A DNA stretch of 32,936 nt from Microbulbifer mangrovi (GCF_002009015.1 NZ_LZDE01000308.1:1-32936); one strand, 5' to 3'; positions 18,597 to 29,957 are shown, counted from the stretch's first letter. Translations and numbers: made by a program. Notes: generated from the letters alone by a model not told the origin.

Positions 18597-18692
18597 CGCG
18601 GGCCTCGCCCGCCCGCGTGAAGAAAACCGAGTGGTGTGCGCAACTGCAAGCACCGCTCCCAGACGACTTGCTGAGAAAGCAATTGAAGTCGT
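18597..18692 (+). other. Structured rpoA-rplQ intergenic segment
   Basis: Two structures fill this 120-nt gap. A GC-rich hairpin can form as GCGGGC/GCCCGC (18598-18612) or alternatively CGCGGG/CCCGCG (18597-18617). A compound stem, ACGAC 18663-18667 with GTCGT 18688-18692 stacked on TTGCT 18668-18672 with AGCAA 18678-18682, ends right at the rplQ SD (GAGGAA). No T-tract follows either. They may tune rplQ translation or processing. Confidence 0.4.
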
Positions 18693-18705
18693 GAGGAATT
18701 GAGTT

Positions 18706-19098
18706 ATGCGTCATCGTTATAGTGGCCGTAAATTCAGTCGTACCAGCTCTCACCGCAAGGCCATGTTCAAAAACATGACCGCCTCTCTGGTAGAGCACGA
18801 ACTGATCAAAACCACACTGCCCAAAGCCAAGGAGCTGCGTCGCGTTGCTGAGCCGCTGATCACCCTGGCCAAGAAAGACAGTGTTGCAAACCGCCGTCTG
18901 GCTTTCGCCCGTATCCGTGACAAGGATGCAGTGCGCAAGCTGTTCGACGAACTGGGTCCCCGTTACGAAGCCCGTCCGGGCGGATACATCCGCATTCTGA
19001 AATGCGGTTTCCGTGCAGGCGATAAGGCTCCTATGGCCTACGTCGAGCTGGTGGATCGTCCGGTAGCGGACGAGACTGCAGAAGCAGCTGAAGCCTGA
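18706..19098 (+). CDS. rplQ: 50S ribosomal protein L17
   Basis: A 130-residue L17, at the tunnel-exit side of the 50S. The start [24 protein letters not shown] is near-universal, followed by [32 protein letters not shown] and [27 protein letters not shown] short Ala/Glu tail ends it. It is the last gene of the cluster and is followed by a strong intrinsic terminator. Confidence 0.98.
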   Translation: MRHRYSGRKFSRTSSHRKAMFKNMTASLVEHELIKTTLPKAKELRRVAEPLITLAKKDSVANRRLAFARIRDKDAVRKLFDELGPRYEARPGGYIRILKCGFRAGDKAPMAYVELVDRPVADETAEAAEA

Positions 19099-19144
19099 GG
19101 CGAATAGCCCCGGGTTTATCGGTACGAGTTTTGTGCCGAGCGAG

Positions 19145-19178
19145 AAAAGCCGGTCATTGACCGGCTTTTTTTGTTTTT
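19145..19178 (+). terminator. Intrinsic terminator of the ribosomal cluster
   Basis: An 11-bp stem, AAAAGCCGGTC (19145-19155) with GACCGGCTTTT (19159-19169), loop ATT, is followed by a run of T's broken by one G. It lies 46 nt after the rplQ stop and is the clearest intrinsic terminator in the window. Confidence 0.92.
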
Positions 19179-19217
19179 GATCCAGGATTTATTGCATCTT
19201 TCGCGACGGTAGCCGAT

Positions 19218-19475
19218 ATGTTCCAGTCCCTGAATGATTTATTGCAGGCCCTCAACCCCCAGATCGTGGGCAGCCTCAAGCGCGCGATCGAGCTTGGCAA
19301 GTGGCCGAACGGTGTGCCCCTTACGGACGAGCAGAAATCCCTCTGCGGTGAAGCCGTGGCGCACTGGGAGCAACAGCATTGCTCTCCCACGGAGCGCGTG
19401 GGTTACGTGCCGCCAAAGGCGACGCCCTGTGCAGACAAACACGAAGAAGAGGTGGTGAGCTGGGTCGATTCCTGA
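19218..19475 (+). CDS. DUF1315 (YeaC-like) small protein
   Basis: An 85-residue soluble protein recognised as DUF1315/YeaC-like from FQSLNDLLQALNPQIVGSLKRAIELGKWPNGVPLTDEQKSLCGEAVAHWEQQH. Members are widespread in gammaproteobacteria and have no established function. There is no signal peptide or membrane segment. The N-terminal 55 residues carry the family match; the tail is acidic and has one extra Cys. The SD is weak (CGGTAG), leaving the start slightly uncertain. It follows the rplQ terminator, so it needs its own promoter, and it is convergent with the chitinase gene. The 92 nt between the two stops hold only a weak hairpin. Confidence 0.8.
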   Translation: MFQSLNDLLQALNPQIVGSLKRAIELGKWPNGVPLTDEQKSLCGEAVAHWEQQHCSPTERVGYVPPKATPCADKHEEEVVSWVDS

Positions 19476-19567
19476 TGGAGGGGCTCGCTGAGGACTGAAG
19501 TGCGGCGCCGTGTCGACGACGCCACATTTCGTTGTTATAAGCCGCCTGCTAACGCGACTGGTGGTGG

Positions 19568-21616
19568 TTACTTCTGGTAATCAATATTCACATCAAAAAA
19601 ATGATCTACGCAGCGCGCGTAGTCACCATCAATGAAGGCTGAAAAACGGGTCTGGTATCCAACCAGCTTACAGGCGTAGCTCTCGCCATTCGGGTAGCTG
19701 GGATCCCAGCTCCAGTCCTGCTCCCAATAAATTTCCATAGCGCCCGCGCCACCCACTTCAAACCGACTCATGCCTGCGCAACCGAGTACCTCGTCCGCGG
19801 GTACCGGGACCGACAGGTACGCCGCGAAATTGCGGTAATAGTCGATGCGGTTTTGCGATTGTGCATGCTCGTTACTGCCGCCGCACTCTATGCCCCCGTT
19901 GATGATCATGGTGGTCACCCCGAACCCCCGCACCAGGCCGCTGTTGAGGTCCTGCGCATTCGGCTGCCAAGTGCCATCGATTACGTGCAGCATACTCGGC
20001 TTGGGGGGTTGCGGGTAAACGAAGAAAAATACCGCACTTGCCAGGTTAAGCCAGGTATCCGCAACCAGCTGCGGTTGTTCGAGCAGAGTCTTCACGTCCC
20101 CGTATATGGCGGCCGAGAAGGGACCGTAGTTGTAGTTGTAACTGAGCTGCTTGGCGCCGCGACCGAAGTAGCTTTTGTAGCTGCCGTCAGCAAAGGTAGC
20201 GCAAGGCCATTGCTGTGCCTGCCAGGTGGAGGGATCACAGATGCCATAGCCATTGGGTGTGCTTTCGCTCCAGCCTTGTTCGCGCAGGAAATAGAGTCCC
20301 TGACGCCATTCCGGTTCCGACCAGTGTGGGGTGTGACCTCCGGTTTCCTGGGTGAAGTGGGCGAACATGGTGGCGAGGGATTTCCTGCAGATGGCATCGG
20401 CGTCGCGACCGTCGTCGTAATCACCGCAGAAGGCGGGGAATTTCGCTACCGCGCGCAGGAAGTTGCTGTAGGAATACTCCGGCGCACGTACGGGAAACAG
20501 GAATTCCCAGTCTGCGTTGCTGATGATGGATTCCACCCGCAAAACATTCGCCGGGTTTTGTGCGCGTCCGGCTACTACCGCTTCTACCTCAGCATTATCC
20601 CGGGTGACGATCGAGGCTTTTACCTGAGTGAATAGTGCGCTGGAGGTCAGTTCCGCTTCACGGGCTTCCAGTGTGCTCAGGGGAATGGTGAAGCCCCCGT
20701 TGCCACACTGCTGGCCGATCGTAATGGAATCCGTTGCCGAGACTTCCCCGTTGGTGATTTCCAGCTCGAAGATATAGGACGCATCTGCACCCGGATCTGG
20801 GAGGTGCACGGTGGTTGTGACGGAGCTGGAGGCCACTATCTCGGCGGCGGGTCCACTGACCTGTCGCCAGAAAAACGCGAATGTCTCTCCGTCCGGGTAG
20901 CTGGAATTGGACCCGCTCAGCTCGATACTCGCGGGACAGGGCGGGTTGGTATCGGAGGCAGTGATCGACGCAACAGGTACCACGGGGATCACCGCGCCCG
21001 CACGTTGCAGTACCTCGACCGTGGTGTAGGTGACGTGGTCGGCGTCCGCAACGCTCAGTCTGAATTGATACAGGGTGTCTTCACCCACATCCGGGAGATC
21101 TACCTGGGTGCCGCTGGCGCCCGGTGCCTGGATGCTGGCCAGCGGGGATGTCGGAGCGATCTGGGTCCAGGTGTAGCTGATCGGGTCGCCGTCCGGATCG
21201 GAAGACAGGCTGCCGTCCAGGGCAATGCTGCCAGGGCCGGTGATTTCCGCGGGACTTGCGCTGGCCTCGGCGAGCGGTGGGAGGTTGGTGCCCGTTGCAA
21301 TGCAGGCCCCCGGGTCATCCAGCAGCCAGGGACTGTCCCAGCTATTGCTGGCGTTATAGGCGGCTTGCGGGGAGTCCGAAGGGCCCGCCCACCACTGTGC
21401 TCGGAACAGGTCGTCCTGGTAGCACACCAGGCTGCCGCCGGAATAGCTCTGCCCGACCTCGTAGGGCTCTGCTGGCAGGCTGGCGTGTGCCGGTGCTGCC
21501 AGTAGTGCAACCAGCGGCATAGGGGCAAACAGGGGGCTTCTGGGGCGTATTTGTTGAATACCTCGCCTTGTGGCTTTGGGATTTGCGGCCGGGGCTGGCC
21601 GGAATTGGATAGGCAT
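19568..21616 (-). CDS. Secreted modular GH19 chitinase with CBM5/12-like and PKD-like domains
   Basis: A 682-residue exported enzyme predicted to hydrolyse chitin by inversion. A signal peptide with an unusually long basic N-region ends near AHA45. About 47-105 resembles a CBM5/12 chitin-binding module (GGSLVCYQDDLFRAQWW). Two Ig/PKD-like domains follow (about 113-206 and 214-303; the first has SLSSDPDGDPISYTWTQI). The GH19 catalytic domain is about 307-602: FAHFTQETGGH with catalytic Glu424, YFGRGAKQLSYNYNYG (483-498), and GFGVTTMIINGGIECGG (564-580). An ~80-residue Cys-containing tail has no recognised family. TGGAGAAG precedes ATG 21616. It lies 177 nt after pxpC on the same strand, with its own possible operator sites upstream. 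Confidence 0.93.
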   Translation of the reverse strand: MPIQFRPAPAANPKATRRGIQQIRPRSPLFAPMPLVALLAAPAHASLPAEPYEVGQSYSGGSLVCYQDDLFRAQWWAGPSDSPQAAYNASNSWDSPWLLDDPGACIATGTNLPPLAEASASPAEITGPGSIALDGSLSSDPDGDPISYTWTQIAPTSPLASIQAPGASGTQVDLPDVGEDTLYQFRLSVADADHVTYTTVEVLQRAGAVIPVVPVASITASDTNPPCPASIELSGSNSSYPDGETFAFFWRQVSGPAAEIVASSSVTTTVHLPDPGADASYIFELEITNGEVSATDSITIGQQCGNGGFTIPLSTLEAREAELTSSALFTQVKASIVTRDNAEVEAVVAGRAQNPANVLRVESIISNADWEFLFPVRAPEYSYSNFLRAVAKFPAFCGDYDDGRDADAICRKSLATMFAHFTQETGGHTPHWSEPEWRQGLYFLREQGWSESTPNGYGICDPSTWQAQQWPCATFADGSYKSYFGRGAKQLSYNYNYGPFSAAIYGDVKTLLEQPQLVADTWLNLASAVFFFVYPQPPKPSMLHVIDGTWQPNAQDLNSGLVRGFGVTTMIINGGIECGGSNEHAQSQNRIDYYRNFAAYLSVPVPADEVLGCAGMSRFEVGGAGAMEIYWEQDWSWDPSYPNGESYACKLVGYQTRFSAFIDGDYARCVDHFFDVNIDYQK

Positions 21617-21666
21617 GTCTTCTCCAGAGTTATTGTTATTGCTTGTGAGGCCAATGCTTGACGATT

Positions 21667-21762
21667 TGACAGCGTTGTCATTGGCGTCGGAGAAGTTAGC
21701 GAAAGCCCGCGATATCGGGAAGGGGATCGTGCGCCATTTGCGTGCCGCTTACGCCATTTGCG
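21667..21762 (-). promoter_or_regulatory. Candidate operator sites upstream of the chitinase gene
   Basis: The 177-nt gap before the chitinase contains the inverted repeat TGACA-N4-TGTCA (21667-21680), flanked more widely by CCAATG/CATTGG (21651-21656 and 21679-21684). It also has a direct repeat of CGCCATTTGCG (21732-21742 and 21752-21762) spaced exactly 20 bp, two helical turns. Such spacing suits a dimeric regulator. No clear -35/-10 pair was found, and no regulator gene is near. Confidence 0.35.
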
Positions 21763-21793
21763 AATCAGTGCGGGAAATACCCGGGATATGGCC

Positions 21794-22726
21794 TCACAGC
21801 CGGGAGGGGAGCTCGGCCAGCAGGCGGGACTTACCCACCAGAATACGGTGGGCCGCGGCCTGATCGACCAGTTCAAAATCCAGTCGCGCCGTTGCCACCA
21901 GCTGTCCCAGGCGGTGCAGGTCAGCACTGATTACATGGGCGATTCGCGGATAGCCGCCGATGGTCTGTCCCTCGACGAAACTGATAATTGGCAGGCCGTT
22001 GGGCGGTACCTGCACGGTACCGGGACACAGCGCGGAGGATACCTGTTGCGGTATTCCCTTCACGGGCAGCGGCTCGCCGGCAAGTCGTATGCCCATGCGA
22101 TTACTCTGGGGAGAAACCGTAAATCCGCCCTGGTAAAACCGCGCCAGGGTATCGTCGGAAAAGTGCCGCGCTTCCAGTCCACTAACCACGCGCAGTAGTG
22201 GTCGCGTGGAGTAATCCAGCCGGTAAGCGGGGGGCAGCTGCCGCGCAGATTCTTGGCGGCACTGGTTCAGTGGTATCCGATCCCCTGCCTGCAGGGGGCG
22301 GCCGTGGAGGCCGCCGAAGCCGGCAATCACGTGGGTGGACAGACTGTCCAGAGTCGGGGGCAGCTGGATTTCTCCAGCCAGCGCGATATAGGCGCGCGCC
22401 CCTGACCTGAGGGGGCCAAAGCGCAGGCGATCACCGGCGTGCACCCGGATTACCGCGTCGTTGGCGACCGCCTGGTGATTGAGGGCCAGGTCAAAGCGGG
22501 CACCGGTGACAGCGATGGATACATCGCAAGTGAATTCAATTTCCGGGCCGGTCAGGGTTACTTCCAGGCACGGGTGGGAACGGGGGTTGCCCAGCAGCAG
22601 GTTGCCCAGTGCCATGGCGAAAGTATCCGCGGCGCCACCGCATGCGAGGCCCCAGCGCAAATTCCCCGGACGGCCGCCGTCCTGAATAGTGGTCTGCAGT
22701 CCGGATTTGATAATGCGCAGGCTCAC
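21794..22726 (-). CDS. pxpC: 5-oxoprolinase subunit C (KipA/biotin-dependent carboxyltransferase-like)
   Basis: A 310-residue PxpC/KipA. PxpB and PxpC form the ATP-dependent part of the 5-oxoprolinase that, with PxpA, opens 5-oxoproline to glutamate (established for prokaryotic PxpABC). Family features are the start IKSGLQTTIQDGGRPGNLRWGLACGGAADTFAMALGNLLLGN, the IAVTGARFDL strand, and SNRMGIRLAGEPLPV. Its ATG overlaps the pxpB stop (ATGA), so the two are translationally coupled. Length is usual. The alternative label, allophanate hydrolase subunit 2-like, refers to the same fold; the intact A-B-C set makes 5-oxoprolinase the better call. Confidence 0.92.
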   Translation of the reverse strand: MSLRIIKSGLQTTIQDGGRPGNLRWGLACGGAADTFAMALGNLLLGNPRSHPCLEVTLTGPEIEFTCDVSIAVTGARFDLALNHQAVANDAVIRVHAGDRLRFGPLRSGARAYIALAGEIQLPPTLDSLSTHVIAGFGGLHGRPLQAGDRIPLNQCRQESARQLPPAYRLDYSTRPLLRVVSGLEARHFSDDTLARFYQGGFTVSPQSNRMGIRLAGEPLPVKGIPQQVSSALCPGTVQVPPNGLPIISFVEGQTIGGYPRIAHVISADLHRLGQLVATARLDFELVDQAAAHRILVGKSRLLAELPSRL

Positions 22727-23505
22727 CGTCCGTCTCCCGAGTTGCTGTCGCTCACCAGGGGCACCTTTTCCGGCGGGGACATGGGATCAATTGCGGAAAA
22801 CTCTGCCGCACTGATTGCAACAAACTGTATGCGATCCAGTGGGCGGGCGATAAATGCCGGCTCTTGTAGTGGCCGGAACAGGGCCAGCGGCGTGCGGCCA
22901 ATAAGCTGCCAGCCGCCCGGTGTGGCCTGGGGGTAAATACCGGTCTGGGCACCGCCGATGCCCACGGAACCCGCGGGCACCTGAAGCTCAGGACGCGCCT
23001 TACGTGGACAGTGCAGGCTTTCCTCGAGTCCGCCGAGATACAGGAACCCGGGGGTAAACCCGAGCATATGTACCAGGTAGTGGGGTGCCGTGTGGCGGCG
23101 GATGATCTCGTCTGCGGTGAGTCCAGAGGACTCGCACAGGACCTGCATATCTGGGGCATATTTCTCGTCGTAGCACACCGGTATGCGGATCAGGTGATGC
23201 GTGCCTCGCGCAGGGACGGATTGTGCGAGCACCTGCTCGGTTAATGTGAGCAGCTTCTGCTCGAGAAGGGCAGTATCCGGCGCTCCGGCTTCGCAGCGGG
23301 GAAGTCGCAGAGGATCGTAGCAGACGGTGAGGCACTGGTAGGCCGGTACCAGTTCGGTAATTGACGGAAGTTGCTCGCAGGACTCGATGGCCTCCGCAAG
23401 GGCGATGATATGTTCGCTCAACATCTCGCTGGGATCCGCAGCAAAGCGGATATCCAGTGCCGCGTCGCCATTTGTGCGCAACTCGAAACCGGGACCGGTC
23501 AGCAT
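22723..23505 (-). CDS. pxpB: 5-oxoprolinase subunit B (KipI-like)
   Basis: A 260-residue PxpB/KipI, partner of PxpC. Diagnostic segments are PAYQCLTVCYDPLRL, IRIPVCYDEKYAPDM, the GFTPGFLYLGGLEESLHCPRK core (about 150-170), VPAGSVGIGGAQTGIYPQATPGGWQLIGRTPLALF and the C-terminal RPLDRIQFVAIS. In B. subtilis KipI also inhibits the sporulation kinase KinA; no such partner is expected here. Its ATG overlaps the end of pxpA by 7 nt and its stop overlaps pxpC by 4 nt, so the three subunits are tightly coupled. The tail (about 30 residues after the last family motif) is longer than usual. Confidence 0.92.
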   Translation of the reverse strand: MLTGPGFELRTNGDAALDIRFAADPSEMLSEHIIALAEAIESCEQLPSITELVPAYQCLTVCYDPLRLPRCEAGAPDTALLEQKLLTLTEQVLAQSVPARGTHHLIRIPVCYDEKYAPDMQVLCESSGLTADEIIRRHTAPHYLVHMLGFTPGFLYLGGLEESLHCPRKARPELQVPAGSVGIGGAQTGIYPQATPGGWQLIGRTPLALFRPLQEPAFIARPLDRIQFVAISAAEFSAIDPMSPPEKVPLVSDSNSGDGR

Positions 23506-24248
23506 ACGCGGATTCCGGCGCGCGACAATTCCGTGTGCAGCTTGCGGGCAATGGATTCTGCCTGCGGGTTGTCGCCGTGCAGACAGATACTGTCGACGGA
23601 AAATCTCAGTGGTTTTTCATCGATGGCAAAAAATGGTTCTCCCCGCGTCAGTGCCAGAACCTGTGTCAGGCACTGTTCGAACTCCCCGATCACGGCCCCG
23701 CTAAGCGAGCGCGGAGCAAGCTGATGGTCATTCTGATAGCGGCGGTCCATAAAGCCCTCTCGCAATACCGGCTGCCGGTATTTCTGGGCAGCTCTTTCCA
23801 TCGCGGCGTTGGCCAGCGCGAGAACTTTCAGATCGGGAAATTCCCGTGCGATCAATTGCACCAGGTCTTCGGCGAGGCCGTCATTGGCCTCGGCATCGTT
23901 ATACAGTGCACCGTGCAGTTTGATATGGGAGAGCGTCACTCCCTCTCTGGCTGCATAGTTTTGCAGGGTTAGCACCTGCTCGCGCAGGGACGCCAGCAGG
24001 ACTTCGCGGGGAAGCTCGAGGGAAACGCGGCCGAAGTTTTCCCGGTCCGGGTAACCCGGATGTGCGCCGACGGCGATACCGGTGGTGCGCACATTTTGCA
24101 GCGACAATGCCATGGTGGTCGCGTTGCCGGCATGGCCACCGCAGGCGATATTACAGCGGGAAATAAACGGCATGATGCGCGCGTCGCGCGCGCAGTCTTG
24201 CTCCGTTTCGCCTTCGCCCAGGTCACAATTGATATCGATGGTATGCAT
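23499..24248 (-). CDS. pxpA: 5-oxoprolinase subunit A (LamB/YcsF family)
   Basis: A 249-residue PxpA, the LamB/YcsF-family hydrolytic subunit. The frame runs open to 24407, but that part overlaps the transporter gene; ATG 24248 starts the family motif (MHTIDINCDLGEGE). Conserved pieces are NIACGGHAGNATTM, VGAHPGYPDRENFGR, IKLHGALYND, REGFMDRRYQNDHQLAPRSLSGAVI and ICLHGDNP, rich in His and Asp and consistent with a metal-dependent amidohydrolase-like barrel. CGGH replaces the more usual CGFH. It starts 40 nt after the transporter stop. Together with PxpBC it should convert 5-oxoproline and ATP to glutamate in the cytoplasm. Confidence 0.93.
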   Translation of the reverse strand: MHTIDINCDLGEGETEQDCARDARIMPFISRCNIACGGHAGNATTMALSLQNVRTTGIAVGAHPGYPDRENFGRVSLELPREVLLASLREQVLTLQNYAAREGVTLSHIKLHGALYNDAEANDGLAEDLVQLIAREFPDLKVLALANAAMERAAQKYRQPVLREGFMDRRYQNDHQLAPRSLSGAVIGEFEQCLTQVLALTRGEPFFAIDEKPLRFSVDSICLHGDNPQAESIARKLHTELSRAGIRVC

Positions 24249-24288
24249 GGTAATTCCGTTTACAAAAGTTGCTGCTTGTGTGGCCGGA

Positions 24289-25518
24289 TCAAAGCCAGCC
24301 GAGGGCGGCGAACAGGCTGCGGCCGCCCAGCACCAGAGAAACCAGCAGCACCGCTGTACCCAGAGCGTTCTGCCACCAGGCATTGCGATGCCGGCCGAGC
24401 CGTGCACTGTTCATGGTCCACAGCAAGAATATTGTGATGATCGGGAGCAGCAGGCCGTTGGCAATCTGCGCGAACCAGATCAGGCGCAGTGGGCGGATGC
24501 CCTGAATCGCCACCACTGCACCGATCGCAATGATGGTCAGCCAGATGGCGCGGAAGTGCAGTGCTTTGAGGTCTGCCGGTTTACCCAGTATCCCGCACAG
24601 CGCATAGGACGATGCCAGCGGTGCTGTGAGTGCCGAGGATATTCCTGCGGCAAACAGGCCGACGCCCATACAGTAGCGCGCGCTGCTGCCAAACAGCGGT
24701 TCCAGTGAACGCGCCATTTCACTGGCGCTGGAAATAGACAGCTGCTGGGCAAAAAATGCCGATGCTGCCGTGGACGCAATGGCGATAGAAATCAGCCCGC
24801 CGAGGGGGATGGAAAAAAAGATATCTCGACGTGCCAGCGGAAGCTGCTCTGGGGATTGCCATTTCTGGCTGACACTGGAGCTGTGCAGAAACAGGTTATA
24901 GGGCACCACAGTGGTACCGATCAGTGCTATGGCGGTTAGCGTGGCGCCGCTCGGCAGGCTTGGCAGCAACATTCCGGAAATCAGTGCACTCAAATCCGGC
25001 CGCGACAGCGCAAAGGTAAACAGAAAAGCGAGGCTCATCAGTGCGACCAGGGCGATCAGTGCGCGCTCGATAATCCGGTAGCTGCCGCTCCACAGCAGGG
25101 CGGCGGCAATCGCCGCGACCAGCAGTGGCCACAGGGTGCGGGAATCGGCCGATGTTGTTTCACTACCGGCGAGTAATTTCAGGCCGGCGCTGGCACCGGC
25201 CAGGTTGCCGCTTTCATAGGCGGCATTGCCAATCACGATAGCACTGATCACCAGTGCCATCGCCGGCCAGCGCAGCAGCGGATGCCGCAGTGCGTCGCGA
25301 ATGTTTTCGCCGAGCCCCTCGCCGGTCACCAGGCCGAGACGTGCAGACATCTCCTGCAGAATGATACTGGCCAGTATGGCAAACAGCAGGGCCCACAGCA
25401 GCGCGTAGCCGTAGTTGGCGCCCGCCAGGCTTGCGGTGATTACCGTGCCGGGTCCGATAAAAGCCGCCGCCACCATGGTGGCGGGGCCGATACTCAGGGA
25501 TTTTTTTATTTTTAGCAT
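24289..25518 (-). CDS. NRAMP-superfamily transporter lacking the canonical metal ligands; candidate 5-oxoproline-linked carrier
   Basis: A 409-residue inner-membrane protein with about 11 hydrophobic helices. It aligns colinearly with MntH/NRAMP from residue 10 on (IGPATMVAAAFIGPG ... GANYGYALLWALLFA ... SARLGLVTGEGLGENIRD). The TM1 metal motif DPGN is GPGT (22-25), and the TM6 MPH motif is VPY (205-207), so the Asp, Asn, Met and His positions are all changed. It leads the pxpABC genes by 40 nt; B. subtilis likewise places the NRAMP-like ycsG beside ycsF-kipIA. Uptake of 5-oxoproline or a related compound is inferred from context, not shown. AAGGGA precedes ATG 25518, which is only 49 nt beyond the uvrA stop with no terminator between. 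Confidence 0.85.
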   Translation of the reverse strand: MLKIKKSLSIGPATMVAAAFIGPGTVITASLAGANYGYALLWALLFAILASIILQEMSARLGLVTGEGLGENIRDALRHPLLRWPAMALVISAIVIGNAAYESGNLAGASAGLKLLAGSETTSADSRTLWPLLVAAIAAALLWSGSYRIIERALIALVALMSLAFLFTFALSRPDLSALISGMLLPSLPSGATLTAIALIGTTVVPYNLFLHSSSVSQKWQSPEQLPLARRDIFFSIPLGGLISIAIASTAASAFFAQQLSISSASEMARSLEPLFGSSARYCMGVGLFAAGISSALTAPLASSYALCGILGKPADLKALHFRAIWLTIIAIGAVVAIQGIRPLRLIWFAQIANGLLLPIITIFLLWTMNSARLGRHRNAWWQNALGTAVLLVSLVLGGRSLFAALGWL

Positions 25519-25567
25519 TGGTTTCCCTTGTGTTGTCTGTGTCCCTGCGGCTTGCCCGGTTGTGCGA

Positions 25568-28396
<2,829 letters not shown>

Positions 28397-28453
28397 TGGG
28401 TTTCCTGCTCTGCTCGGATTTTGCCCGGGTTAGTGGCCGGACGGGCGAAAACG

Positions 28454-28465
28454 GTCAAGTATAAT
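28454..28465. promoter_or_regulatory. Back-to-back promoter elements between uvrA and manC
   Basis: A perfect TATAAT (28460-28465, plus strand) lies 62 nt before the manC ATG, without a recognisable -35. On the minus strand TTGACC (28459-28454) abuts it and could be a uvrA -35, with a weak -10 such as CACTAA 17 nt on. A manC transcript starting near 28472 would exclude the upstream in-frame GTG at 28471. No CTGT-N8-ACAG SOS box was found in the gap. Confidence 0.45.
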
Positions 28466-28527
28466 CTGGCGTGCCAGTGTGCGAAAATGCCCCGCAATCA
28501 ATAAACCAGTCTGGAAACACGGAAACC

Positions 28528-29931
28528 ATGATCCCCGTCATTCTCTGTGGCGGCAGTGGCTCGCGCCTTTGGCCGCTGTCTCGCGAAGCTTACCCGAAAC
28601 AATTCCTGCCCCTGGCCGGCAATCACACCATGCTGCAGGCGACGGCCCTGCGCGTTGAAGGCATTTCGGATGTCCAGGCGCCGATCCTGGTGTGCAATGA
28701 AAACCACCGCTTCGCTGCGGCGGAGCAGTTGCAGGAAGCCGGCTGCGCTGCCCAGTCGATCCTGCTGGAGCCCTGTGCGCGCAACACCGCGCCGGCCATC
28801 GCGCTGGCGGCCCTGACCGCAGTGGAGCAGGGCGATGACCCGCTGCTGCTCGTGCTGCCGGCAGACCACGTGGTCGCAGATGCAGATGGATTTCGCAAGG
28901 CCGTGGCTGCGGCTACTGAACTGGCGGAGAGCGGTCATCTGGTGACTTTCGGTATCGTGCCCACTAGCCCCGAGACTGGCTATGGCTACATTCGCAGTGG
29001 CGAGGCGGTAGCCGATGGCTGGAAAGTCGCCGAGTTTGTGGAAAAGCCGGATCTGGCAACCGCGGAGAAGTACCTGGCCAGCGGCGAGTACAACTGGAAC
29101 AGCGGCATGTTCCTGTTCCGCGCCTCGCGCTATCTGGAAGAGCTGGCACTGCACCACCCGCAGATGCTGGAAGCCTGCCGTGCGGCCATCACCGGCGCCG
29201 CGCGGGATCTGGATTTCACCCGTATTGATGCCGAGGCCTTTGGCCGCTGCCCGTCGGATTCTGTGGACTACGCGGTGATGGAGAAGACTGAATCCGCCGC
29301 AGTGGTGCCGATGCAGGCCGGCTGGAGTGACGTCGGTTCCTGGTCCGCACTGTGGGAGCTGGCCGAGCGCGACGACAATGAAAACCTGTTGCGCGGCGAT
29401 GTCATGGCCGAAGACGCTTCCGGCTGTCTGGTGCACGGCGGTGACCGCCTGGTGGGTATCCTGGGGGTGCGTGACCTGGTGGTTGTGGATACCGATGACG
29501 CACTGATGGTGGCGGACAAAAGCCGCGTTCAGGAAGTGAAGACCCTGGTGCAGCGCCTCAAGCAGAGCGAGCGTAGCGAGGCGCAGAACCACCGCAAAGT
29601 ATTCCGTCCCTGGGGTTACTACGATTCCATCGACGCCGGTCCCCGTTTCCAGGTTAAGCGCATTGTGGTCAAGCCCGGCTGCCAGCTGTCCTTGCAGATG
29701 CATCATCATCGCGCGGAGCACTGGATTGTGGTTCGCGGCACCGCCAAAGTGACCCGCGGCGACGACCAGCTGCTGCTTACCGAAAACGAATCCACCTTCA
29801 TCCCGCTGGGCGTGGTCCATCGCCTGGAGAACCCGGGGGCGATTCCGCTGGAACTGATTGAGGTCCAATCGGGCAGTTACCTCGGTGAGGATGATATCGT
29901 CCGCTTCGAGGACAAATATGGCCGCGATTAA
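28528..29931 (+). CDS. manC: Bifunctional mannose-1-phosphate guanylyltransferase / mannose-6-phosphate isomerase (type II)
   Basis: A 467-residue enzyme supplying GDP-mannose for polysaccharides. The nucleotidyltransferase part opens with the signature [19 protein letters not shown] (8-26) and has LPADHVV, ETGYGYI and FVEKP near residue 170. The C-terminal cupin (about 350-467) is the type II phosphomannose isomerase: [31 protein letters not shown] with metal-binding His residues, and [17 protein letters not shown] 28528 is chosen over GTG 28471 because homology starts there, GGAA precedes it and a TATAAT lies upstream. AlgA, XanB and WbpW are the same family. It is alone here, with no neighbouring capsule or LPS genes, so the end polymer is unknown. 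Confidence 0.95.
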   Translation: MIPVILCGGSGSRLWPLSREAYPKQFLPLAGNHTMLQATALRVEGISDVQAPILVCNENHRFAAAEQLQEAGCAAQSILLEPCARNTAPAIALAALTAVEQGDDPLLLVLPADHVVADADGFRKAVAAATELAESGHLVTFGIVPTSPETGYGYIRSGEAVADGWKVAEFVEKPDLATAEKYLASGEYNWNSGMFLFRASRYLEELALHHPQMLEACRAAITGAARDLDFTRIDAEAFGRCPSDSVDYAVMEKTESAAVVPMQAGWSDVGSWSALWELAERDDNENLLRGDVMAEDASGCLVHGGDRLVGILGVRDLVVVDTDDALMVADKSRVQEVKTLVQRLKQSERSEAQNHRKVFRPWGYYDSIDAGPRFQVKRIVVKPGCQLSLQMHHHRAEHWIVVRGTAKVTRGDDQLLLTENESTFIPLGVVHRLENPGAIPLELIEVQSGSYLGEDDIVRFEDKYGRD

Positions 29932-29957
29932 TCCCCTGCGATTGATCGTCGTTCATC

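Noticed and set aside
16405-18798. A 797-codon minus-strand open frame opposite rpsM to rplQ
   Set aside because: It is antisense to five conserved genes and reads as the complement of their biased codons; its composition (many H, Q, V, N and F) matches no protein. Similar antisense frames at 11723-13195 and 28498-29868 were dropped for the same reason.
24249-24407. N-terminal extension of pxpA giving 302 residues with a Cys/Trp-rich start
   Set aside because: It lies inside the transporter gene's 3' end, is not family-like, and ATG 24248 begins the conserved motif.
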